A stretch of 59,081 nt of DNA from an uncultured Cytophagaceae bacterium (GTDB taxonomy: Bacteria > Bacteroidota > Bacteroidia > Cytophagales > Spirosomataceae): assembly GCA_903898715.1 (NCBI GenBank), contig CAIUGL010000085.1:1-59081 (forward strand). Reading direction: 5' to 3'. Made by a program: the position numbers and the translations under genes. Positions 7,639 through 17,550 of the stretch are shown here, in pieces. The number at the start of each line of letters is the position of its first letter. The first letter of the stretch is position 1. The notes under the pieces were generated by a model that worked only from the letters and a program-made list of their open reading frames with translations, was not told where the DNA came from and did not search any database.

Positions 7639-8784
7639 TTAGTCGACGAATCTGAAAATTCGACTCCAGCGAATCTTTCCGGAGAATAAACCTTTATTCG
7701 GATCTAGCGACATCCAAACAAAAACCGCTTTACCTACGATATTTTCAGAAGGAACAAATCCCCAAAAACGTGAATCAGCTGAATTGTGGCGATTATCTCC
7801 CATCATGAAGTAATAGTTTTGCTTGAAAGTATAGGTTTTTAAAACTTGACCATCCTGAATCAATTTACCGCCTTGCAACTCAATACCTGAATTACCTTCA
7901 TAGGTACGAATAGCCTCTTGATAAAAAGCTACATTCTTGGAATCTAAGGTGACCGTCATTCCTTTCGCTGGAATTTTAATCGGACCATACCAGTCGCGAT
8001 TAAACTTAAACTGCACCGTATCATGGGGAAACATATCAATAAATGTGACTCCTTTAGGATCTTTAAATGAATCAAAATCAAATGACTTCGCCCAAGGCAA
8101 CGCTTTGATTTCGTCGATATGCTTCTTAGAGGTGTTTAATTTATAGCCAACCAACTGATTAGAAGAGTCAGCTAATGGCAACCAATCTGCAGAATCATAA
8201 CTTGCATCTGGAGAATTTCGAATACCATAGGTATCAAAAAACGCCTCGTCTAAATTTTCCTTTGTTTTCATGAAAACCGGATGCTGCATGCGTTCTGGGT
8301 TATCCATTGGCTTACCATTCACGATAACTTGTTGGTCCCTCACCTCCAATACATCACCTGGCGTACCTACGCAACGTTTTACATAAAACGTACGTAAGTC
8401 TAATGGAGCATCTCCATCTTCTTCAAAATTAGGCGCATTAAATACCACCGCATCCCCTTTCTTCACGTCAGTAAATCCAGGCAAACGATATACAGGTAAT
8501 TCAATCCAACGTAAATACGAGGGTAAGTTAGTGAACCAAATTTTTTGATGTGTCAAAGGCAACTGCAAAGGCGTTTTTGGCGTACGAACACCGTAATGCA
8601 TTTTACTTACAAATAAGAAATCACCCACCATCAAAGAACTCTCCATCGATGGAGTGGGAATTGTATAGGCTTCAAATAAGAAAAATCGAATTAACGTAGC
8701 GGCAACTACGGCAAACATAACGGAATCCAACCACTCTCTAAAAGCAGATTTGTTTGTTGGTTTATTTGTTTCTGGTGACTTCAT
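7639..8784 (-). CDS. lepB: signal peptidase I
   Basis: Cleaves signal peptides from exported proteins at the inner membrane. One membrane helix near residues 21-38 precedes the S26 catalytic serine S46 (PTPSMESS); the general base is K136 (YVKRCVGTPGD), and the GDNRHNSADSRFWGFV box is near the C-terminus. At 381 residues it carries a large inserted region between the Lys box and the GDN box, as is common in Bacteroidota. It follows dapB on the same strand with a 40-base gap. Confidence 0.95.
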   Translation of the reverse strand: MKSPETNKPTNKSAFREWLDSVMFAVVAATLIRFFLFEAYTIPTPSMESSLMVGDFLFVSKMHYGVRTPKTPLQLPLTHQKIWFTNLPSYLRWIELPVYRLPGFTDVKKGDAVVFNAPNFEEDGDAPLDLRTFYVKRCVGTPGDVLEVRDQQVIVNGKPMDNPERMQHPVFMKTKENLDEAFFDTYGIRNSPDASYDSADWLPLADSSNQLVGYKLNTSKKHIDEIKALPWAKSFDFDSFKDPKGVTFIDMFPHDTVQFKFNRDWYGPIKIPAKGMTVTLDSKNVAFYQEAIRTYEGNSGIELQGGKLIQDGQVLKTYTFKQNYYFMMGDNRHNSADSRFWGFVPSENIVGKAVFVWMSLDPNKGLFSGKIRWSRIFRFVD

Positions 8785-8824
8785 GTCTAGTGTATAAATT
8801 TAAAATCAATGAATGTAGGTGTAC

Positions 8825-9547
8825 TTATTTCAACATATCTTCCATGCCCAAAATACCTTTTTTACCCTGAATCCACTCAGCAGCAATGACGGCTCCTAAG
8901 GCAAACCCTTCCCGACTAAACGCTTCGTGTGTAATCTCGATTTGATCTACTTTAGAAATATATTTCACGGTATGCGTACCTGGAATTGTGGATTCCCGTT
9001 GCGACCAAATAGGCACTTCATTGGGTTGTGGAATTTCGTTATTTACCCATTTGGTACGTTCAGCATACGCGTCGATGATGCCTTCAGCTAACGTAATGGC
9101 CGTACCCGAAGGTGAATCCTTTTTTTCTAAATGGTGTATTTCATTTGTGTAGATATCGTATGCTTGGTGTGGCGCCATTAATTTGGCCAAGGTACGATTC
9201 AATTGAAAAAACAAATTTACCCCAATGGAGTAATTAGATGCATAAAAAAAAGTTGCATTGTTTGCAGCAGTGGCTTGTTCAATTTCACTTTTCTTTTCTA
9301 GCCAACCGGTTGTCCCGCAAACAACTGGGATTTGCTTTTTGATACATGTCAAAATATTCGTGAATGCTGAAGCTGGATTTGAAAACTCAATCGCTACATC
9401 TGCCTCTTGCGAAGTTAAATTGGCTAACTCATGAGCATTGTCAACATCGATTCGCGCAACAATGGTGTGACCGCGACCAAGCGCTAAGCGCTCAATCTCC
9501 TTTCCCATCTTTCCATATCCAATTAGGACAATTCGCATAGCATTCAT
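8825..9547 (-). CDS. dapB: 4-hydroxy-tetrahydrodipicolinate reductase
   Basis: NAD(P)H-dependent step of the diaminopimelate/lysine pathway, feeding peptidoglycan. 240 residues: the nucleotide-binding loop is GYGKMGKEI, then VVCGTTGW, the substrate-site motif HHLEKKDSPSGTA with the catalytic His and Lys, and a C-terminal dimer strand. Its ATG overlaps the TGA of the upstream gene as ATGA, so the two are translationally coupled. A second Met at residue 4 is a possible alternative start. Confidence 0.95.
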   Translation of the reverse strand: MNAMRIVLIGYGKMGKEIERLALGRGHTIVARIDVDNAHELANLTSQEADVAIEFSNPASAFTNILTCIKKQIPVVCGTTGWLEKKSEIEQATAANNATFFYASNYSIGVNLFFQLNRTLAKLMAPHQAYDIYTNEIHHLEKKDSPSGTAITLAEGIIDAYAERTKWVNNEIPQPNEVPIWSQRESTIPGTHTVKYISKVDQIEITHEAFSREGFALGAVIAAEWIQGKKGILGMEDMLK

Positions 9548-10152
9548 TTTTTAAAATTAAGAGATAAAGTCACTCGTGATACCAAACCTTTTGACAAAGG
9601 GTCAAAATCAAGGATAGGCTTTACCTGTAAACTAATATCATCTGAGACATCAAAAGTCTTTAAATGTGCACTTACATTCGCATCAATCACATTAAATGCC
9701 CACGCCACAACCATGCCAATATAAGTATAATCTCGATTTCGACGAAATCCGTCATTAATTCGCTTCAACTGATTGACATCTAAATCACGCGCCAAACCAT
9801 CTTCGTAAACTACGGAAACCGTACTAGGCGGAATATATTTGGGATCATCTGCCCGCGGGGAAACGATATAATAAAAAGCTCTATACTTCTGGTAACGCTC
9901 CTGATTGTAGTTGGCAATCACCCCCAACGTAACAAACGCCCCGGCAACCAAAGGCAATTTCCAATATTGACGATTGTATGCTTGACCTAAACCTGGAAAA
10001 ATGAGGGATCTAATGGTCGCAACACGTGGAATAATCTTGTGAACTGGCTTAGCTACAACCGAGTCCTTTTGCGCTACTGAATCCACAGGGATTGCGCGCA
10101 AATCGATCGACATGCCTAGCCATACTACAAGAAAAAAAACAAGGTAGCGCAT
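9544..10152 (-). CDS. DUF5683 domain membrane protein
   Basis: 202 residues with a signal peptide (MRYLVFFLVVWLGMSIDLRA). The segment ATIRSLIFPGLGQAYN resembles the P-G-x-GQ-x-Y motif common to small membrane proteins of unknown role. A second hydrophobic helix follows (LVAGAFVTLGVIAN), and another near the end (MVVAWAFNVIDANV). Family members are found in Bacteroidota next to parAB and dapB, the order seen here. The biochemical role is unknown; a role tied to envelope growth or cell division is only suggested by context. Confidence 0.75.
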   Translation of the reverse strand: MRYLVFFLVVWLGMSIDLRAIPVDSVAQKDSVVAKPVHKIIPRVATIRSLIFPGLGQAYNRQYWKLPLVAGAFVTLGVIANYNQERYQKYRAFYYIVSPRADDPKYIPPSTVSVVYEDGLARDLDVNQLKRINDGFRRNRDYTYIGMVVAWAFNVIDANVSAHLKTFDVSDDISLQVKPILDFDPLSKGLVSRVTLSLNFKK

Positions 10153-10156
10153 AAAT

Positions 10157-11077
10157 TTAGGACTGGATAGATTCCAATAAGCGCTTCAAATCCGCTGCAG
10201 ATTTGATCAACAACTTCACTTCTCCTTTTCCTGAATCATCCATTTTTAATGAAACGGGCAGTTTGAAATGATCGGTTAATTGGCGCTGCCACGAACGTAA
10301 TTCTTCGGCATTTACCGCCTTACTGACCTGCGGGTTCGCATCCACTTTACCTGCGGCTGACTGACGAACGGCATCTTCCAATTTACGAACAGACCATTCC
10401 TCCGCGATTGTCTTGGAGAATAATTGTTGCTGCAGTGTCGGATTCTCTACTGAAATCAAACAACGCGCATGTCCCATGGAAATCTTATTCTCCCGGATGG
10501 CTAATTGAATGTGCACCGGCAATTTCAATAAACGCATGTAATTCGTCACCGTAGACCTATTCTTACCTACACGCGCACCTAAATCTTCTTGCTTTAACTG
10601 ACACTCTTCCATTAAACGCTTATATGACAAAGCGATTTCAATGGCATTTAAATTTTCACGCTGAATATTCTCAATCAGGGCCATTTCAATCATTTGTTGG
10701 TCATCTGCCGTACGTACATACGCAGGAATACGCGATAAATCAGCCAATTTCGAAGCTTGCAATCTGCGTTCACCTGAAATTAGTTGATAACTACGTGCAC
10801 CAGTTTTCCGAACAGTAATCGGCTGAATGATACCGTGAACACGAATGGATTCAGCTAAATCTTCCAAGGCCGCCTGCTCAAAATACTCACGCGGCTGGTA
10901 TGGATTTGTTTCAATGTAAGCCAATGGAATCTCTTCCATTAAATTAACTCCATCTAATCCACCCATGAGCGAGCCAGATTGACTAGCAGAACTTTGAAGA
11001 TTTTCGGAATCTTCTAATAAAGCCCCTAAACCACGACCTAAACCTATGCGCTTTTTATTTTGCTCCTGCTTGCTCAT
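10157..11077 (-). CDS. parB: chromosome partitioning protein ParB
   Basis: CTP-dependent clamp that loads on parS and spreads to guide origin segregation. The N-terminal ParA-activating stretch is MSKQEQNKKRIGLGRGLGALL; the ParB/Srx fold carries ETNPYQPR, GERRLQAS and ENIQRENLNAIE; a helix-turn-helix follows (LGARVGKNRSTVTNYMRLL), then a C-terminal dimer domain. I take ATG 11077, giving 306 residues, because an earlier in-frame ATG would overlap parA and add residues unlike the family. The parA stop lies 10 bases upstream. Confidence 0.95.
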   Translation of the reverse strand: MSKQEQNKKRIGLGRGLGALLEDSENLQSSASQSGSLMGGLDGVNLMEEIPLAYIETNPYQPREYFEQAALEDLAESIRVHGIIQPITVRKTGARSYQLISGERRLQASKLADLSRIPAYVRTADDQQMIEMALIENIQRENLNAIEIALSYKRLMEECQLKQEDLGARVGKNRSTVTNYMRLLKLPVHIQLAIRENKISMGHARCLISVENPTLQQQLFSKTIAEEWSVRKLEDAVRQSAAGKVDANPQVSKAVNAEELRSWQRQLTDHFKLPVSLKMDDSGKGEVKLLIKSAADLKRLLESIQS

Positions 11078-11087
11078 ATACGACAAC

Positions 11088-11867
11088 TTATACCGTTTGA
11101 AGTAAACCATTCTTGCGAATAATTTCCTTCGCTAAATTTAAATAACTGATTGATCCTTTGCTATCTGCATCATGCAAAATGGCAGGAATACCGAAACTAG
11201 GTGATTCTGACAAACGAATATTCCGCGGAATGATTGTCTCAAACACCATATTTTTAAAGTGAGAATTTACTTCGTTCACGACTTGATTTGATAAGCGCAA
11301 ACGCAAGTCATACATAGTTAACAAGATTCCTTCGATGACTAATTGTGGATTCAATCGAGACTGAATGATCTTAATTGTATTCAAAAGTTTACCCAAACCT
11401 TCCAAGGCATAATATTCGCATTGAACGGGAATAATGACAGAATCTGCCGCCGTAAGGCTATTTATGGTGATTAAACCCAAGGAAGGAGAACAGTCCATAA
11501 TGATAAAATCATAATCATCTTTAATCGATGCTAGTGCATCCTTCATTTTACCTTCTCTATTTTTCAGGTTAATCATTTCGATTTCAGCACCTACTAAATC
11601 GATGTGTGAAGGGATTATATCAAGAAAAGGGACTTCAGTTGCAAGAATACTTTCACCTACGGCAGCAATGCCTACCATACATTCGTAGATACTGCGCGTG
11701 ACTTCTTTGGGGTTAAATCCTAGACCAGATGTAGAATTAGCCTGAGGATCCGCATCGATTAAAAGTGTCTTAAATTCGAGGGCAGCTAGACTCGCAGCCA
11801 AATTAATCGCTGTGGTCGTCTTGCCCACTCCACCCTTTTGATTTGCAATCGCGATAATCTTACCCAT
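11088..11867 (-). CDS. parA: chromosome partitioning ATPase ParA (Soj)
   Basis: 259-residue deviant-Walker ATPase. Walker A is [15 protein letters not shown] with the signature first lysine, Walker A' is [12 protein letters not shown], and Walker B is [14 protein letters not shown]-bound dimers coat the nucleoid and ParB stimulates release, moving origins apart. It lacks the long N-terminal helix-turn-helix of plasmid type Ia ParA proteins, so this is the chromosomal form. First gene of the leftward run parA-parB-DUF5683-dapB-lepB. Confidence 0.96.
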   Translation of the reverse strand: MGKIIAIANQKGGVGKTTTAINLAASLAALEFKTLLIDADPQANSTSGLGFNPKEVTRSIYECMVGIAAVGESILATEVPFLDIIPSHIDLVGAEIEMINLKNREGKMKDALASIKDDYDFIIMDCSPSLGLITINSLTAADSVIIPVQCEYYALEGLGKLLNTIKIIQSRLNPQLVIEGILLTMYDLRLRLSNQVVNEVNSHFKNMVFETIIPRNIRLSESPSFGIPAILHDADSKGSISYLNLAKEIIRKNGLLQTV

Positions 11868-12029
11868 GAAACATTTTCTAGTTAACGATTTGAACCAACA
11901 ATATTACGAAAAAGGTTTCACATCTTTTTTCAAAATTGATTCGTTCAATCTGCAAATTTTATCAGTTTAGTTTAGAGAGATTCAATCAAACTATTTTAAC
12001 TTGCCGGGAGATTATCAACAACCTATTTT

Positions 12030-13607
12030 ATGACACAAAATTCTACAGCGCATCCGAAAGGACTCTATGTACTTTTTACCACTGAAATGTGGGAACGATT
12101 CAATTTTTATGGCATGCGCGCCATTTTATCTCTTTTCTTAGTTAGCGCATTGGCATTTAAACAAAATGAGGCATCTATCTTATATGGTGGTTTTCTCGGA
12201 TTAAGTTACCTCACTCCCATGTTCGGGGGATATATTTCTGATCGCTATTGGGGCAATCGAAATTGCATCATTTTTGGTGGTTTTGTGATGGCTTTGGGCC
12301 AATTATTCCTCTTTGGATCTGCAAGCACCTATGCTGGTAATTTACCACTAGCCAATATTCTTATGTGGTCAGGCCTATTTTTCCTGATTATAGGCAATGG
12401 CTTTTTTAAGCCAAACATCTCTTCGATGGTAGGTCAGTTATATGCCAAAGGTGACAATAAACTAGATGCAGCCTTCACCATTTTTTACATGGGTATCAAT
12501 ACCGGTGCATTCTTGGGAATGTTGATTTGCCCGTGGGTGGGAGATGTTAAAGTAGATGGAATTCGTGTGGTAGAAGCTTTCAAATGGGGCTTTTTAGCGG
12601 CAGGTGCTGCCATGATGATCGGAACTATTTCCTTCTATATCCTAAAAAACAAGTTCATCGTTTCTCCCTCGGGTGAGGCTGTTGGCCTTAAACCGAACTT
12701 TAATGCCATACAGGATAAAACTAAGGAATCTGAAAAAGCGGAATTTTCGAATCAATCTATCGGGATTGCTGTTTTCATATTTCTTGTTCTTGTGTATGTA
12801 TTCCATTCATTTATTGCCACGGCAGAGGCAAACCCGATTAAAGACTGGATTTATCCAATCATTTATGCATCAGGACTGAGTTTGGCATTTTTAATTATGA
12901 CAGACAAAACCTTGAATAAAGTGGAGCGCGACCGGATTTGGGTGCTTTATATTATTGCTTTTTTTGTCATGTTTTTCTGGTCGGCATTTGAGCAAGCAGG
13001 ATCATCGCTGACTTTTATTGCGGACCAACAAACAGATTTGCATTTCTTGGGCATCGAATTGCCCCCTAGTTCGGTTCAAAATGCAAATTCGATCTTTATT
13101 GTATTGTTGGCCTTTCCGTTTAGTTGGTTTTGGACCTGGCTTCAAAAGCGCGGCATCGAACCTAATTCTCCGGCCAAGCAATCGATAGGCCTTTTATTAT
13201 TAGCCACAGGATATTTCATCATTGCTACCCAAGTAAAAGATTTGGGCACTCAAAAATTAGGCGTTGCTTGGTTATTCTGCATGTACTTATTCCATACGAT
13301 GGGCGAACTTTGCCTATCGCCTATTGGACTTTCGCTCGTAGCGAAGTTGGCCCCCAAACGCTTTTCATCCTTATTAATGGGTGTGTGGTTTATTGCCAAT
13401 GCTGCTGGATATGCCTTAGCTGGAACATTAGGAGCGCTATTACCATCCATCGAACCTGGGGCACAAATTCCAAGTTTCCTTGGATTTGAAATCCACAATT
13501 TATATGAGTTTTTCATGGTGTTCGTATCGCTAGCGGGTGCAGCTGCCATTTTATTATATATCCTGGCTGCTGGGCCACTTAAACGAATGATGCACGGAAT
13601 CAAATAA
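12030..13607 (+). CDS. proton-dependent oligopeptide transporter (POT family)
   Basis: Imports di- and tripeptides with protons across the inner membrane. 525 residues and about 12-14 membrane helices. The POT signature EMWERFNFYGMRAIL is at residues 19-33 and holds the ExxERF proton-coupling motif. The second signature region (FTIFYMGINTGAF) and FFWSAFEQAG are also present. An in-line VIT-type transporter gene starts 4 bases after the stop. The A/T-rich 160 bases upstream contain no clear promoter match. Confidence 0.93.
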   Translation: MTQNSTAHPKGLYVLFTTEMWERFNFYGMRAILSLFLVSALAFKQNEASILYGGFLGLSYLTPMFGGYISDRYWGNRNCIIFGGFVMALGQLFLFGSASTYAGNLPLANILMWSGLFFLIIGNGFFKPNISSMVGQLYAKGDNKLDAAFTIFYMGINTGAFLGMLICPWVGDVKVDGIRVVEAFKWGFLAAGAAMMIGTISFYILKNKFIVSPSGEAVGLKPNFNAIQDKTKESEKAEFSNQSIGIAVFIFLVLVYVFHSFIATAEANPIKDWIYPIIYASGLSLAFLIMTDKTLNKVERDRIWVLYIIAFFVMFFWSAFEQAGSSLTFIADQQTDLHFLGIELPPSSVQNANSIFIVLLAFPFSWFWTWLQKRGIEPNSPAKQSIGLLLLATGYFIIATQVKDLGTQKLGVAWLFCMYLFHTMGELCLSPIGLSLVAKLAPKRFSSLLMGVWFIANAAGYALAGTLGALLPSIEPGAQIPSFLGFEIHNLYEFFMVFVSLAGAAAILLYILAAGPLKRMMHGIK

Positions 13608-13611
13608 GCAT

Positions 13612-14313
13612 ATGCACGGACATGACCACCATTTGCACGAAAAACATTTAAAAAGTTCAGATTTCATTACTGATATTGTCATAGGCATGTCAGATGGATT
13701 GACAGTGCCTTTTGCCCTTGCGGCAGGATTATCAGGCGCGGTGGACTCCGCAGCTATTGTTACCACTGCAGGTGTAGCTGAAATTGTAGCAGGTTCCATA
13801 GCGATGGGTTTGGGTGGTTATTTAGCTGGACAAACTGAGCAGGAACATTATGAGGCTGAATTAAAGCGGGAATATGAAGAGGTGGAACGCGTACCTGAAC
13901 GTGAAAAAGATGAAATCAGAGAAGTATTCGAGGATTATGGTTTAAGTCCAGAGGCACAAGATATCGTGGTAGAAGCAATTTCAAAAGACAAAGATAAGTG
14001 GGTCGATTTCATGATGCGATTTGAATTAGGCTTAGAGCGACCACATCCCAATCGGGCACGTAATTCAGCCTTAACAATAGGTATATCCTATATTATTGGG
14101 GGATTTATCCCTTTAATCCCTTACTTCTATGTGACGCATCCCGTAGACGGATTGAAATATTCAGCGGCAGTAACCATTTTAGCTTTATTGGTCTTCGGAT
14201 ACTTTAAAAGCAAAATAACCGGACAAAATCCGGTTATTGGTTCATTAAAAGTAACATCGATTGGAGCGGCAGCGGCAGCAGCGGCCTTTATGGTTGCCAA
14301 GCTTTTTCAATAG
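13612..14313 (+). CDS. VIT1/CCC1 family membrane transporter
   Basis: 233 residues. Two helices in the first 80 residues carry the family motif GMSDGLTVPFALAAGLSG, then comes a charged cytoplasmic helical segment (about 78-135, rich in Glu and Lys) that forms the metal-binding domain in plant and yeast homologues, then three more helices. These proteins export Fe2+ or Mn2+ to avoid metal stress. The start is His-rich (MHGHDHHLHEKH). It is probably co-transcribed with the peptide transporter. The last 7 bases overlap the end of the convergent ggt gene. Confidence 0.82.
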   Translation: MHGHDHHLHEKHLKSSDFITDIVIGMSDGLTVPFALAAGLSGAVDSAAIVTTAGVAEIVAGSIAMGLGGYLAGQTEQEHYEAELKREYEEVERVPEREKDEIREVFEDYGLSPEAQDIVVEAISKDKDKWVDFMMRFELGLERPHPNRARNSALTIGISYIIGGFIPLIPYFYVTHPVDGLKYSAAVTILALLVFGYFKSKITGQNPVIGSLKVTSIGAAAAAAAFMVAKLFQ

Positions 14314-15992
14314 GCTTTGACGGTATCATCTCCACGAGAATCTGCTCCACCTTGTAAACGTCCATTCGGGAGGATTAAAATTCCTTCCACTAGGCCAATC
14401 CCTCCTGAGGGAGTGAATATATAACCTTTTGAACCTAGGCGATTCAATTGGTCATTGGATAATCTATTCGCTTCGAAACGCGTCGCATCAGGTAGCCATT
14501 GGTGATGAAAACGGGGATATTCCACGGCTTGTTGCATGTTCATGCCCATCTCTAGAGTATTCAAAACCACTTGAAAAACACTCGTTATGATGGTTGACCC
14601 ACCTGGTGTACCCACAACCATCTTTAATTTTCCATTGGATTCAATGATGGTCGGTGTCATACTTGACAGCATGCGTTTTTCTGGTTGGATTTCATTTGCT
14701 TTCGAACCTACTAGGCCAAAAACATTGGGCACGCCTGGTTTGGAGCTAAAATCATCCATTTCGTCGTTTAATAAGAAACCGGCTCCGCCAACAAACACTT
14801 TACTTCCGTACGAATTATTAAGTGTGGTGGTGATGGAAACAGCATTTCCTTCTGCATCTACGATGGAGTAATGCGTTGTTTCTGGACTTTCATACCCAGC
14901 AAATACACCTGCTTTAATATCGGCACTTGGCGTAGCTTTCGCAAAATCCATCGACTGCAAACGCTTAGTTACGTAGGATGAATCCATTAATTCAGCTACA
15001 GGAACTTTGACGAAATCCGGATCACCTAACCAGGAAGCTCGATCCGCATAAACACGCCGTTCAGCCTCAATCATAATTTGTAAAGTTGAATCAGAGGTTG
15101 CGCCCCACCTCGATAATGGAAAAGGCTCCATCATTTTCATTAATTGCGCCAAAGCCACTCCACCGCTCGAGGGAGGTGGCATCCCGATGATTCGGTATTG
15201 TTTATAATTGGATACTAAAGGCTTTCTCCACACCGCACGATATTTGCGTAAATCTTTATGCGTAATTAATCCGTTTTGCTTGCGCATCTCTTCGACGATC
15301 ATGTCGGCTGTTGGACCCGCATAAAAACCTTTGTTCTTTGATTGAGCGATTCGGGCCAATGTTTGAGCTAAATCTGGTTGTTTTAAGATTTGTCCTTTGG
15401 TAAATTCTTGACCATCCAAAGAAACTAGATACGATTTACCTGGATTTTCTTTCATAAAATCTACGCGATTACGATTTAAACCACGGGCCTCTTTTTCTGT
15501 TAATTCAAGGCCATTCGCAGCTAAATCGACGGCAGGCTGCACTACTTCAGACCAAGATAATCGGCCAAACTTACGATGCATTTCCACCATGCCATTCACG
15601 GTACCCGGAACTCCTGCTGAGAAAATGCCAATTAAACTTTTACCTGGAATAACATTTCCAGCTGAATCTAAATACATATCCCGACTGGCCTTTAGGGGTG
15701 CTTTTTCGCGGTAGTCTAATGTATAGGCTTTACCCTTGGCCGTACGGTATACCAAAAATCCTCCCCCACCTATGTTACCGGCAGCTGGATGAGATACAGC
15801 TAAAGCAAAATTTACGGCAACGGCAGCGTCGATGGCATTACCTCCCTTTTGTAATATTTGAAGACCAATTTCACTGGCAGCTGGGTGGGTAGAAACCACC
15901 ATACCGTTTGTAGATTCCACTAATGGCTTCTGTGTTTGTTGGGCAAAAACAGTAAAACCAGCTAGGAAAAGAAAAATAAATTTAAGGCGCAT
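14307..15992 (-). CDS. ggt: gamma-glutamyltransferase
   Basis: Exported N-terminal nucleophile hydrolase that removes gamma-glutamyl groups from glutathione and similar peptides. 561 residues. The signal peptide is MRLKFIFLFLAGFTVFAQ. The proenzyme cleaves itself before T372 (ETTHYSIVD), which becomes the catalytic residue of the small subunit; GGGGFLVYR and the substrate motifs PPPSSGG and LSSMTPTI are intact. It converges on the VIT-family gene with a short overlap and no terminator hairpin between them. Confidence 0.93.
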   Translation of the reverse strand: MRLKFIFLFLAGFTVFAQQTQKPLVESTNGMVVSTHPAASEIGLQILQKGGNAIDAAVAVNFALAVSHPAAGNIGGGGFLVYRTAKGKAYTLDYREKAPLKASRDMYLDSAGNVIPGKSLIGIFSAGVPGTVNGMVEMHRKFGRLSWSEVVQPAVDLAANGLELTEKEARGLNRNRVDFMKENPGKSYLVSLDGQEFTKGQILKQPDLAQTLARIAQSKNKGFYAGPTADMIVEEMRKQNGLITHKDLRKYRAVWRKPLVSNYKQYRIIGMPPPSSGGVALAQLMKMMEPFPLSRWGATSDSTLQIMIEAERRVYADRASWLGDPDFVKVPVAELMDSSYVTKRLQSMDFAKATPSADIKAGVFAGYESPETTHYSIVDAEGNAVSITTTLNNSYGSKVFVGGAGFLLNDEMDDFSSKPGVPNVFGLVGSKANEIQPEKRMLSSMTPTIIESNGKLKMVVGTPGGSTIITSVFQVVLNTLEMGMNMQQAVEYPRFHHQWLPDATRFEANRLSNDQLNRLGSKGYIFTPSGGIGLVEGILILPNGRLQGGADSRGDDTVKAY

Positions 15993-16091
15993 AGAAAGTT
16001 GGGGACTAAAGAACTGTTGAAAGCCATAAAATTAGATAGAAAAATACAAATTTGGTTAATTCAGGAATGCCGAGAAAAGAAAAATATAATT

Positions 16092-16099
16092 TACCTTTG
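16092..16099 (+). promoter_or_regulatory. -7 box of the oxoamine synthase gene
   Basis: TACCTTTG, an exact TAnnTTTG match. Transcription would start near 16105, which rules out the long upstream extension of the next gene and supports the GTG at 16140 or ATG at 16170. Confidence 0.55.
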
Positions 16100-16139
16100 T
16101 GGCTATAACTCAATACTTCAAATAAAACGATTAGTTAAC

Positions 16140-17387
16140 GTGGATATTTTCGAAAAAGTAGTCAATAATATGGGGCCAATCGGCGCTCATGCACATTATT
16201 CACATCATTATTTTTCTTTCCCAAAATTAACTGGGGAATTAGGTCCACGAATGACCTTCATGGGCAAAGAAATGTTAAACTGGTCGTTAAATAACTACTT
16301 AGGTTTAGCTAATCATCCTGAGGTTAGAAAAGCAGATGCAGATGCTGCAGCACAATATGGTTTAGCCTATCCGATGGGTGCTCGAATGATGTCGGGAAAT
16401 ACGGATGCGCATGAGGAATTTGAACGTCAGTTAGCTGAATTTGTAGGTAAAGAAGATTCCTTCTTACTTAACTATGGATATCAGGGAATTATGTCAGTCA
16501 TTGAGTGCATGGTAGACCACCGAGATATTATCGTATATGATGCAGAGTCACACGCGTGTATTATCGATGGTATTCGTTTACATAAAGCTAAAATGGGTGA
16601 CTATTATAAGTTCAATCACAATGATATGGATTCATTGCGTAAAAACTTAGATCGAGCTACTAAACGCACCCAAGAAACAGGTGGAGGTATTTTAGTGATC
16701 ACGGAAGGAGTATTTGGTATGTCGGGAAAGGTTGGTTCACTCGATAAAATCGTTGAACTTAAATCAGATTACAATTTCCGTTTATTAGTTGACGATGCCC
16801 ATGGATTTGGTACGATGGGGGCAAATGGCCGTGGTGTGGGTGAGCATTTAAATTGTACCGAAGGTATTGATTTATATTTCTCCACTTTTGCTAAATCAAT
16901 GGCTGCCATTGGTGGATTCTTGGCTGCGCCAAAAGACATTATCATGTATCTTAAATACAATATGCGTTCTCAAACCTATGCAAAGGCACTTCCTATGCCT
17001 TACGTTATTGGTGGAATGAAGCGCTTGGAGCTAATTAAAAAGCACCCAGAGCTTCGTGAGCAGTTGTGGGCTAATGTACGCGCACTTCAAAAAGGACTGA
17101 TCGAAAAAGGGTTTGACATTGGTGAAACTACTTCACCTGTAACCCCTGTATTTTTACATGGAGATTATGATATTGCTGCCGTAACATCATTAGTACGCGA
17201 CCTAAGGGAAAACATGGGAATCTTTTGTTCGATTGTAGTTTATCCAGTTGTTCCTAAGGGACAAATCATGTTGCGCATTATTCCTACGTCATCGCATACG
17301 CTAGCTGATATTACCTACACGACTACATGTTTTGCAGAGGTCCAAAAAAGGCTTCAAGCAGGTTATTATCGTGATTTAAACAAGTAA
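16140..17387 (+). CDS. alpha-oxoamine synthase, serine palmitoyltransferase-like
   Basis: PLP enzyme that joins an amino acid to an acyl thioester with loss of CO2. 415 residues from GTG 16140 (VDIFEKVVNNMGPIGAH); ATG 16170 is the alternative. NYLGLANHPEV, the GARMMSGN loop, the PLP-stacking DAESHACIIDG, DDAHGFG and the PLP lysine in FSTFAKSMAAIGGF are clear. In Bacteroidota this subgroup makes the long-chain base of sphingolipids from serine or the sulfonolipid base from cysteate. The sequence does not settle which, nor exclude biotin-type AON synthase activity, but no bio genes are near. Confidence 0.85.
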   Translation: MDIFEKVVNNMGPIGAHAHYSHHYFSFPKLTGELGPRMTFMGKEMLNWSLNNYLGLANHPEVRKADADAAAQYGLAYPMGARMMSGNTDAHEEFERQLAEFVGKEDSFLLNYGYQGIMSVIECMVDHRDIIVYDAESHACIIDGIRLHKAKMGDYYKFNHNDMDSLRKNLDRATKRTQETGGGILVITEGVFGMSGKVGSLDKIVELKSDYNFRLLVDDAHGFGTMGANGRGVGEHLNCTEGIDLYFSTFAKSMAAIGGFLAAPKDIIMYLKYNMRSQTYAKALPMPYVIGGMKRLELIKKHPELREQLWANVRALQKGLIEKGFDIGETTSPVTPVFLHGDYDIAAVTSLVRDLRENMGIFCSIVVYPVVPKGQIMLRIIPTSSHTLADITYTTTCFAEVQKRLQAGYYRDLNK

Positions 17388-17392
17388 TTGAT

Positions 17393-17412
17393 AAACTTTT
17401 TAAAGTTTTTTC
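17393..17412 (+). terminator. weak AT-rich hairpin after the oxoamine synthase
   Basis: AAACTT and AAGTTT pair around TTTA and are followed by a T run. Further T-rich stretches continue to 17440. It is low in G+C, so its strength is uncertain. Confidence 0.4.
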
Positions 17413-17451
17413 ACTTTTTTAACTTTTTTTTGGGTTTTTTAAGCAGAATAA

Positions 17452-17482
17452 TTTGCAGGATATACATTTTTCACTAAATTTC
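17452..17482 (+). promoter_or_regulatory. promoter of the histone-like gene
   Basis: TTTG (17452-17455), a 19-base spacer and TAAATTTC (17475-17482), one base away from TAnnTTTG. It predicts a leader of about 60 nt before ATG 17551. Confidence 0.5.
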
Positions 17483-17550
17483 GCCTTATAAGCGCTTCAA
17501 ACAGCGAATAAAGACAATCTATTTTTTTTACAACCAAAATTCAACTTATT

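Noticed and set aside
15999-16139. 47-residue extension of the oxoamine synthase
   Set aside because: The promoter -7 box lies inside it, and the residues do not resemble the family.
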